Below are positions 29,844 to 37,488 of a stretch of 64,000 nt of DNA, piece after piece (within the stretch, counting starts at the first letter, position 1; the number at the start of each line of letters is the position of its first letter). The notes under the pieces are model-generated. The model saw only the letters and a list, made by a program, of their open reading frames with translations. It made no database searches and was not told the origin of the DNA. A program made the translations under genes and the position numbers. The stretch is from Rebecca billardiae RCC1528. Its lineage: Eukaryota > Haptophyta. The stretch spans positions 496,001 to 560,000 of the forward strand of contig OZ251251.1 of assembly GCA_965240325.2 (NCBI GenBank), given 5' to 3'.

Positions 29844-31401
29844 CGTGTGTGTGTGTGTGTGTGTGTGAGTGTGTGTGCGCGTGTGTGTGTTGTGTGTGTG
29901 TGCGTGCGTGCGTGTGTGCGTGCGTGTGCGTGTGTGCGTGTGTGTGCGTGCGTGTGTGTGCGTGTGTGTGCGTGCGTGTGTGTGTGTGCGTGCGTGCGTG
30001 TGTGCGGGGCGCGTGCGCGCGCGGCCGGAAGTCGTCGGCACCCCGGCGCAGCGCCGGCTCAGGTGGCACCCACCCCGGCGCAGCGCCGGCTCAGGTGGCA
30101 CCCACCCCGGCGCAGCGCCGGCTCAGGTGGCACCCACCCCGGCGCAGCGCCGGCTCAGGTGGCACCCACCCCGGCGCAGCGACGGCCGCTAGGCGCGCAC
30201 ATCCGATCACGACCGCATCCCAAAGCCGCTTCATCGGATGGTCCGGGCGGATGATCAGCCGCTGCGCGCGCTCGAGCGACTCCGCCGCGTGGCCGAGCTC
30301 CGCATACGCGCGCTGCGGGCGGCGCGCGGCGCGCGGCGCGCGCGCGCACGCACGCACGCAGCGCGCGCAGCGCGGCGCAGCGTGGCGGCGTGAGCGCGGC
30401 GGCGCGCACACAAGTATGCGCGATCGCGCGCGCACCGCCGCGGGGCCCCACTGCCCGCGCTGGCGCACTCGGCCTGCGCCAGCGCAGCCGGCCGGGCCGC
30501 CACGACCCACCGGGCCGGCGGCGGCCCGCGCGACGGCGGGCGGCGGCGGCGGCGCGCGGAATCGGCCCGCCGGCCGGCGGCACCGCAGGCACACGCGCAC
30601 CTGTTCGAGCAGCGCCTCGTGGAGGCGCTGGCCGCGCACGGACTGCTCGTGCTCGACGGGCAGCTCGGGGAGCGGCAGCGCGCCGCCCGTGTCCACGCCG
30701 AAGATCGAGCGAGGCGCATTGGACTCGCGTGAGGGTGTGATCGGCCGGTCTGCGCCGCCGCCGCCCTCGCCGCCGCCGCCGCCGCCCGCGGTGAGCCGGA
30801 GGGCGTTGCGGATCTGCGAGGCGCCGCCGAGCGCGTCGGTGGAGGAGGGGCGCGGGAGCGCCGGCCCGCCGCACACCGAGCCGCTGCGCTTGCGCTCCGC
30901 GCCGCCCGCGCCCGCGCCGCCGTTCGCCGGCGGCACAAGTTGGTTGCCGGAGCCGCGGCGTCCGGGGCCGGGCGCCGCGCCGCCGCCGCCGCCCTGCGCG
31001 CCGGGGAAGCCGCTGCTGCCGGCGCGTCGGGTGGGCGTGGTGGGCGTGCCCACCGGCACCCACGTGGGCGCCGAGTCGTCCACCAGCGCCGCCGGATTCG
31101 CGACGAGCGGCCCGGACTCGGACTCGCGCTTGCGGCGGCTCGGCGTCGCCGGCTCCTCTGCACTCGACTGCGGCGGCACGTGGTTAGGCCCGCGCTTGGG
31201 CGTGGTGGCGTAGCTCACGCGGGAGACCGGGTCCATCTTGTCGCCGCTCGACCGCGCCGCCGCCCTCGGCGCCGACGCCGACGCCGACTCGACGGGCACG
31301 GCGACGTCGGCGTCGGTTCCGCGGCCGCCCGTCTCGATCGGCTCGGGCGCGACGGTGCGCTTGCTGTGCGGCGGGAAGCCGCGCCACGGCGGCTCGGCCA
31401 T
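23527..31401 (-). CDS. EAG/KCNH-like voltage-gated cation channel with C-terminal CNBD-like domain
   Basis: Thirteen-exon model: complement(join(23527..24415, 24619..25248, 25636..25777, 26039..26395, 26703..26862, 27088..27243, 27616..27775, 27919..27974, 28347..28659, 29021..29103, 29479..29597, 30201..30312, 30601..31401)), 1,325 residues; every junction keeps frame with GT/AG ends. Residues 1-267 are disordered. S1 is LWDAVVIGFALFAGLYSPFD, created by splicing, and S2 contains AVFMLDLLFTFNVGYMSYG. S4 has Arg410, 413, 416 and 419 in RIFRLVRFERLG. S5 is ILALLVCWAWWAHFVACIWH. The pore helix YWAFATMTPM leads to filter residues Gly495-Tyr496-Ala497, where relatives have GYG or GFG. Then come S6 and a C-linker (KFAHAYGLDSELSKKIASY). 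The CNBD-like domain has GDFIFRKGAMPTAMYFVQRG and, after an insert of about 115 residues, SFGEIAML without the usual phosphate-binding Arg. Plasma or flagellar membrane location is likely but not shown. Confidence 0.88.
25271..25545. repeat. TG/CG dinucleotide tract in channel intron 12
   Basis: About 275 bp of alternating TG and CG steps on the plus strand (CA/CG on the sense strand), filling most of the 387-bp intron 25249-25635. Alternating purine-pyrimidine sequence of this length is a classic Z-DNA former. Confidence 0.95.
26876..27086. repeat. Paired TG and CA tracts in channel intron 9
   Basis: The intron spans 26863-27087. On the plus strand a TG/CG tract (about 26,876-26,922) is followed by a CA/CG tract (about 26,972-27,086). 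In the transcript the 5' half is GU-rich and the 3' half CA-rich, so the two could pair and fold the intron into a hairpin. Confidence 0.85.
27271..27613. repeat. Paired TG and CA tracts in channel intron 8
   Basis: Intron 27244-27615. The plus strand has a TG/CG tract at about 27,271-27,432 and a CA/CG tract at about 27,540-27,611. As in intron 9, the transcript is GU-rich next to the donor (GTGAGT here) and CA-rich towards the acceptor, with complementary potential. Confidence 0.85.
27983..28262. repeat. CA/CG tracts in channel intron 6
   Basis: Two CA/CG-rich stretches (about 27,983-28,070 and 28,175-28,262) occupy the 372-bp intron 27975-28346. A GCCGCCGCGCGCC array lies near its 5' (plus-strand right) end. 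Confidence 0.8.
29275..29478. repeat. CA/CG tract in channel intron 4, plus AGTCCGGGG array
   Basis: Intron 29104-29478 contains about 200 bp of CA/CG steps. Nearer the acceptor (about 29,146-29,190) lies a short tandem array built on GGAGTCCGGG, about four copies. The same motif recurs in the coding sequence of the ViaA-RavA gene (8,553-8,592). Confidence 0.85.
29635..30003. repeat. Very long TG/CG tract in channel intron 3
   Basis: About 370 bp of nearly pure TG/CG steps within the 603-bp intron 29598-30200, the longest such tract in the window. Confidence 0.95.
30037..30188. repeat. 32-bp minisatellite, about five copies
   Basis: Copies begin GGCACCC at 30065, 30097, 30129 and 30161 (exact 32-bp period), with a 28-bp first copy at 30037 and a last copy diverging at 30181. 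Each unit contains CGGCGCAGCGCCG, a 6-bp stem around one base. The array lies at the donor side of channel intron 3. Confidence 0.95.
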
Positions 31402-32216
31402 GGCGTCGCGGGGTGCGCGTGGGTGTGGGGCCTGCGCCCCGACGCGCGCGAGGGGGAGGAGCCGGGGCTCGTGTGCGCCCGCGCTGGCGGCGGCGCCGAT
31501 GCCTCCGGCGGCGCGCGGGGGGCCGCCTGGGCTCCTTGGCTCAAGCAGCGAGCCGCGCGGTGCGGTGGGCGCGGCCTCGCGGGGCGCGGCCTAAAAAAGA
31601 GTGATGCACAGCCCGCGAAACGGAACTCGTTTCTGGTCATCACGTCGCGAATTGATGAATGGAGCCCCCGAATGGTAACCGTACTCACCTGTACTCACCT
31701 ACGCCAGGGGCGCCGCAAAGCGAATCGCGAGACCCTGAGTGCCCCAATCAGGAGGCTGACGGTAATAAGTACACGAACCCGGCTGGCTTGCATGATTGCA
31801 TCAAGCATTACCATGTTCTCGTTATGGGGGCATCTACTGGCGAGCGGCAGGTCACCCTTGCAGGCCATGGACACGGGCTGAACGACGCCCTCGGCCGTCG
31901 GCCGAGACGCGTTGACGCCGAGTAACACTGGACACATCAATACAGACGTACGCATGCGTTGGTAGGCGAGTGGGTGCGCGCTCCAATCCTGCTGTTGGAG
32001 TCCCGCCACGACGCCCCCCGCCCCGTGGACAGCGCGCGGCACGCGGCCCGGGCCTGCCGGCTGGCCTGTAACCTCGCGCGGCACGGCGACTACTTCAGTC
32101 AGACCTCCGGAGACAGCGCCTCGTAGACACTTGAAAACGCAAAGGCCTCCTAGGAGCATCTCGCTGCGTGCTCGGCGTAGCGGGGCGCGCGGCGCACCCT
32201 GGACTGCGCGAACTCA
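31402..32216. other. Region upstream of the channel gene
   Basis: Presumed promoter and 5' region of the channel gene. An 88-codon plus-strand frame at 31659-31925 has mixed composition (IKHYHVLVMGASTGERQV) but no family match and was not called. Confidence 0.35.
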
Positions 32217-34176
32217 TACCAGGTCGTTCCCCCTCACCCCTGCACTGGGAATCCGCGGTTTGGACATACGAGAAAAACAGCCGCAGGACGCACCCGTCGC
32301 TACCCGCGAATAAGATTTTCAGGTCTCGCGGGTGCGGATGTGCGTCAATCGATGAGCTGGTCTCGCAATCCCAAAATTGAGCCGCAACGAGATAGAAGGC
32401 AGGGCGGAGCCCCCGGTGGCGGCTCGGCAGGCGAGGGCCGACCAAATCTTGACCTTTTGCCCTCGGCGGCAGGCGGGCAGCGGCAAGGCGGCCGAGCGCC
32501 GTTGGCGGGGCGCGCCCGGGGCACGCCGCACGGCGCTGCGGGCGCGGATGTGCTCGCGGAGCCGGCTTGCGTGGACAGGCTGTCGCGGGAGAGTATCTGG
32601 CGCCCTCCTGCGCCGCGCGTCTCGCGCCACGCCTCTTTTCGCCGCGGCTCAGGGCAGCGCGCACGCGCGCGCCGCCTCGAGGCCCGAGCACTGCCGCGCC
32701 GCAGCCAACCGCGCGCGCGCCGTGCGCGGCGTGGTCGGGAAGGAACGGGGGGTGCTGCCGGGCGAGATGACGACATCATGTGCGCACGCCATGCCGCCCC
32801 GCGGCGCCGCGAAAGGGCACGATAACGGATCCGCACAGCTGTTGACGAGTGCTGCTTTCTTGTCGTGCCTGAAGCCAGACCTGAGCTCGAAGAAGATGAT
32901 GAAAGTGCATCCGCGCGAGGAAAGCGTCGCACCCAGCACTTCTACATGACCACGCAGTGATGAACATTCATGTAAGAGTTTCCCGCGTGCCCGTCTGGCA
33001 CTGTTCTGTGTCTCAATGATCGTCCCGACAAGGCGGTCACGACCGCGAGGCCGCGTGCACACCATTTGTGACAACTCGAAGAGGCGTGCAAACGGACCGG
33101 CGACACGCTCGGCAAGGCGTGGCGGGGCGGCATGGCGTGCGCACATGATATCGCCATCTCGCCCGGCAGCCGCGCCCGTTCCTTCCCGACCACGCCGCGC
33201 ACGGCGCGCGCGCGGTCGGCTGCAGCGCAGGCAAGGCTGGCCTTGAGGCGGCGCGCGCGCGTGCGCGCTGCCCTGAGCCGAGGCGAAAGAGGCGTGGCGC
33301 AAGTCGCGCGGCGCAGGAGGGCGGCAGATACTCTCCCGCAACAGCCCGTCCACGCACGCCGGCTCCGCAAGCACATCCGCGCCCGCAGCGCCCTGGCCCG
33401 GGCGCGCCCCCCAGCGGTCACGACCGCGAGGCCGTGCGGCACACCTGACACCATTTGTGACAACTGGAAGAGGCGTGCAAACGGACCGGCGACACGCTCG
33501 GCAAGGCGTGGCGCGGCGGCATGGCGTGCGCACATGATGTCGCCATCTCGCCCGGCAGCACCCCCCGTTCCTTCCCGACCACGCCGCGCACGGCGCGCGC
33601 GCGACCGGCTGCGGCGCAGGCAAGGCTGGCCTTCGGAGGCGGCGCGCGCGTGTGCGCTGCCCTGAGCCGAGGCGAAAGAGGCGTGGCGCAAGTCGCACGG
33701 CGCAGGAGGGCGGCAGATACTCTCCCGCAACAGCCCGTCCACGCACGCCGGCTCCGCGAGCACATCCGCGCCCGCAGTGCCCTGGCCCGGGCGCGCCCCC
33801 CAGCCGGGGCCAGCGGCATCGCACTCGTGCCCGGCCGCAGCCGCAGGGGGCGGGTCAGAATCGGTGCTCCGCACCCGCGGCGGAGGGCTCCCGCCTCCAG
33901 GTTGCACACGAAGAACTCATTTCCAGCGCATCGATTTCGTGAGCGGACTATCGCTGACGAGGCTGATTACTGCGTTCCACGGCTTTGCCGCGCTCGGGAT
34001 TTGGCTTCTCCAATGGATGGATCTAGTTTCGTCATTTTCAATTGGAAAGCTCGATTAGATCGTTCAAGTGGTCTGATAGACGAAGCGGAAGACTAAATCT
34101 GCGTTGCTATGCCGCGGCCTCGCGCTCTGAATAGGGCGAAACCGCGGATTCCCAGTGCACGGGGAACGACCTGGTA
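32217..34176. repeat. Composite inverted-repeat region
   Basis: The outer ends share an inverted repeat: TACCAGGTCGTTCCCC at 32217 and, after an 8-bp difference, TGCACTGGGAATCCGCGGTTT without its last base. The reverse complement is at about 34,136-34,176. Between them lies the repeat family listed next. I found no target-site duplication at these outer ends. No functional gene is visible inside. Confidence 0.65.
32503..33804. mobile_element. Degenerate relative of the 54-kb Mutator-like element, with one extra tandem arm
   Basis: An inverted arm at about 32,503-32,801 is followed by a unique centre (to about 33,033). Two direct-orientation units follow, at 33034-33414 and 33415-33804 (381 and 390 bp), each beginning CGGTCACGACCG and ending CCCCCCAGC. 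Arms and centre match the element at 53,838-54,944 with the centre in the opposite orientation. Outer arm ends have diverged and no transposase is present. Tandem duplication of the right arm is unusual. Confidence 0.7.
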
Positions 34177-34582
34177 CCGCCAAGCCGCGGGCGCCCCAAT
34201 CGGCATCACCTGCGTGCGCGCGTGTATGCCCAGGCGAGCGTGTTGACGTGCCTGCCGGCCGATCGCGCTCGAGTGGACGGGCGCTGGTGCCCACATCACA
34301 CGATGGGGTGGATTTGCGTGATGAGATTGCGCGCGACTCGGCCACCGCACCGCGCACGCATTCATCTCGTCGGCGCGTCGTCCGCATTTTTTTTCCGGCG
34401 GGAGCCGGGAGCAAGATCGCGGCTACCACAAATCCATAAGCCGTTACTTTTGTGGGCCGAGCGGGCGGCCGGGGCGGCCATCGAGCTGTTTCGGGGCGCT
34501 CGGATCGATCGACCGCCATCGCTCGAGCACGCGCCGGGCTGCCCGAGGGGCCGCTGGCGCGAGCCACGCGCAGTCGGGAGCG
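34177..34582. other. Region upstream of the coiled-coil gene
   Basis: About 400 bp between the composite repeat and the plus-strand coiled-coil gene; presumed promoter. No element was recognised. Confidence 0.35.
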
Positions 34583-36992
34583 ATGGCGCCGGCGGCGAGT
34601 GGGGGTGGCCGAGATGGTGCCGTGCGAGCCGCGCGGCCGGGCTCGTCCGCCTCGTCGGCGGGCGGCGGCGCGCGCGGCGTGCGCGCGCTTGCCGCCGAGC
34701 GGGAGCAGGCGGGCGGCAGCGCTGGCGGCGCGGCGGACGGCTCGCTCGCGTCGCGGGAGCGCGGCCTGGAGGAGGGCGCGAGCGTGGACCTGAGCGCCAA
34801 GGCGCTCGGCGCGCGGGCCCTCAACGCGCGCAACGCGCGCATGCGCGCCGAGGAGGATCGGCAACTGCTGGCTGTGCGCGCTCGGCGCGCGCCGCGCCGA
34901 GCGGCGCCGCGCGCCGCGCGCCGCGCCCGGCCTCGCGCGCGGCGGGGCTCGCGCGCACACCCCCTCCTTGACGTGCGTGCGCCCTCGCGCGCCCGCCCGC
35001 CCCCGCCCGCTCCCTCCCGCCGCCCCCAGAACCGGATCAAGCGGCTGCTCACGGAGCAGGACAAAGCGACCAAGCGCATTGCGGAGACGCGCAAGCGCAC
35101 TGAGCAGGTATGGGCGCGCGCGTCTTTTTCTCTCATTATATTTGTTTCTTTTCTTGCACGCACGTGCTTGCTGGCTGGCTGGCTTGCGCCGCCGCGCACT
35201 GCGCGGGGCACGCGCGCGTGCGTGCGTGGACGTCGTCCTCACCGTCGATCCATCCATCCCCGCGCTGCATCCGCCGCGTGTGCGTGTGTGCGTGTGCGTG
35301 TGTGCGTGTGCGTGTGCGTGTGTGTGTGCGTGTGCGTGTGCGTGTGTGTGTGCGTGTGTGTGTGCGTGTGCGTGTGCGTGTGTGTGTGTGCGTGTGTGCG
35401 TGTGCGTGTGCGTGTGTGTGTGCGCGTGTGTGCGTGTGTGTGCGTGTGTGTGCGTGTGTGTGTGTGCGTGTGTGTGCGTGTGTGTGTGCGCCGCGTGTGA
35501 CCGCACAGATCAAGGCGATGCGCGACCGGAACGCCCAGCACGCCTCCGCGCAGCAGGAGGCGCAGCTGTACCTGCGGATGGAGCGCGACCTGCAGAAGCA
35601 GCACGCGCTGCGCACGCGCGAGGACAGGCAGAGGCGAGTGGCGGACGCGCGCGCGTCTGTGCGCGAGCAACGGTGTGTGCGGCGGCGCGGCGGCGCGGCG
35701 GCGCGGCGGCGCGGTGGCGCGTGCGGCGCGCGGCGCGGCCCGCGGCGGCACGCGCGCTGCACGCGGCACCGCGCACCCGCGCGTGTGGCGTGTGTGCGCC
35801 GCGCCTCACCCGCGCACCCGCCGCCGCGCCGCGCCCGCGCCCGCCCGCCCGCCCGCCCGCCCGCCCGCTGCCGCGCCGCGCCGCGCCGCGCCGCGCCGCG
35901 CCCGCAACAGTGCTCTAGACTCGGCCTCTGTGAAGGCGGCGCGCGCGCAGACGTCCAGTCGGCTGTCCCAGGAGCGCGCGGAGGTGGAGGCGGCCGCGGT
36001 GGCGAAGCGGAACGAGGTGCGCGCGGCCGAGCTCGAGCTGCTGGCGCGCAAGCAGGAGGAGCGGGCGGCGCAGCTCGAGGTGAGATTGCAATCTCGGCGC
36101 GCGAGATTGCGCGCGAGATTGCGCGCGCGATTGCGCGCGCGGCGCCGCGCAAGCAATCTCGCGAGCCGAGATTGCGCGCGCGCGCGGCTCGCGCGCGTCC
36201 CGCGCGCGGATCTCGCGAGCGGCATGTCGCGCACGCCGCGCCGGGCGCGCGCCCTGCTCGCCTCCCGCGCCTCACCGCCTCAGCCCCCACCCCGGCGCCG
36301 CGCCCACCGCGCACACACGCGCGTGCCCCTCTGCGCCCCCCGCTGCGGTGCCACGGCGCGCGTGCGCGCGCGTGTGCGTGCGTGCGCAGCGGCTCGCGGC
36401 CCGGGAGGAGGCGAAGCGGCAGGCACTGGCGGAGGAGATGAAGCAGCACGCGGCGCAGCTGGCGGAGATGGAGGTGGAGGAGCGGAGGTGCGCGCACGCC
36501 GCGCTGCGCGGAGGCGGCGCGCCGCGCACGCCTCTGCGCCGCCTGACCCGCCGCCGCCCGCCGCCCGCCGCCCACGCCCGCTCACGCCTGCCCCCGCCCC
36601 CTGCGCCGTGCCCGCCCTGCGCCCCCGGCTGTCTTCCCTCCCTCCGCGCCCATCGGCCGCGCCGCCGCAGACTGATCGGCTCGCTCACGCAGTGCCAGGA
36701 CGACCAGCGCTCCGCCTTCGTCGAGCTCGAGCAGCTGATTCGCGAGGGGGTGACGCCGGCGGGGCGCGTGCGCACGCGGCGGCGCGGCTCGGCCGCGGCC
36801 GCGCGCGCCGAGGCGGAGGAGGAGGTGCGGCGGGATTTGGACGCGGAGCTGGCGCGGCAGGCGGACGCGGACGCGGGCCCGACGGGCGGCTCCGCCGGCC
36901 GCCGGCGTGGCGGCGGCGGCTCCGACGTCACCATGCCGCCGCTCGCGCTGACGCACACTCAGAAAGCGGCGGGCGGCGGCGGAGGGCCGTAG
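34583..36992 (+). CDS. Coiled-coil protein of unknown function
   Basis: Six-exon model: join(34583..34873, 35030..35107, 35509..35672, 35911..36079, 36390..36487, 36671..36992), 373 residues, all junctions in frame. Donors are GTGCGC, GTATGG, GTGTGT, GTGAGA and GTGCGC; acceptors are CAG. After a disordered first 60 residues the protein is almost continuously charged coiled coil ([80 protein letters not shown]). It ends in a Gly-rich tail. Heptad text of this kind is common in cytoskeletal and ciliary proteins, and an IFT gene lies nearby, but I do not recognise the family. Exon 3 could end at an alternative donor 17 bp upstream; the chosen one keeps frame into exon 4. Confidence 0.75.
35275..35492. 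repeat. TG/CG tract in intron 2 of the coiled-coil gene
   Basis: About 215 bp of TG/CG steps on the sense strand just before the acceptor CGCACAG of intron 35108-35508. It lies where a polypyrimidine tract would normally be. Confidence 0.92.
36080..36190. repeat. GAGATTGC-based short repeat in intron 4 of the coiled-coil gene
   Basis: Repeated GAGATTGC/GCGATTGC units at the start of intron 36080-36389, with reverse-complement copies (GCAATCTC) at about 36,088 and 36,150. The stretch can form local hairpins adjacent to the donor. Confidence 0.8.
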
Positions 36993-37488
36993 CGAGCGCA
37001 GCGCTGCGCACGACCAGCCAGACTCTACTGCCCCAGGCGTAACCGGCGTAACCATCGTCCAGCACTGTGCGGATATGCGTGCGGCGGGCAGTACGACGCC
37101 GACCACCTCCGCCGGGGGCATGGTGCCGTCACGCGGCCTGCGAGTGCCATTGCGTATGACCTCGGACCCGGGAGCATCCCGGCGTCAATCAATAATAGTA
37201 GTAAGCAGACAAGTCTCACGGAGGGAGGGAGCTCGACTGCTCGAGTCAGCATCATCCTGATTCGCCATTACCAAGCTACTACTATCAGACCATAATCGTC
37301 GCAAAATTAATGTTTCAACAGATTAACCCTCATTCAGTATCGCGTCCACACGATCCGGGCCGTTCCTGACTCGCCCAGCCAAGGGCGGCGGGCCACTGCT
37401 GATCAACAACGCCGCCGCCGCCGCTTGCCGAGCAGGCACTCTTCGCGGAAGCACGAGGCGGCTACTGGGGAACCGCGCGACGAGCCCG
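36993..37488. other. Intergenic region
   Basis: About 500 bp between two plus-strand genes; nothing recognised. A less GC-rich patch lies at about 37,180-37,330. Confidence 0.4.

Noticed and set aside
25271-30003. CRISPR-like or tandem-gene array
   Set aside because: The repeats are simple dinucleotide tracts and one 32-bp minisatellite without spacers, in spliceosomal introns of a eukaryotic gene.
28096-30069. Minus-strand frames rich in THTHTH as a His-rich metal-binding protein
   Set aside because: The His/Thr text is the CA tract of introns 3 and 4, bounded by good GT/AG sites that splice it out.
31659-31925. 88-codon plus-strand frame upstream of the channel
   Set aside because: Mixed composition but no family match, no intron support and no context; left uncalled.
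32095-34096. Several 100-390-codon frames in the composite repeat
   Set aside because: The same frames recur at 53.8-55 kb because the DNA is repeated. They contain no domain, and arms read open on both strands.
35137-36575. Minus-strand frame over the coiled-coil gene
   Set aside because: Shadow; sense exons give continuous heptad-like protein across in-frame splice junctions.
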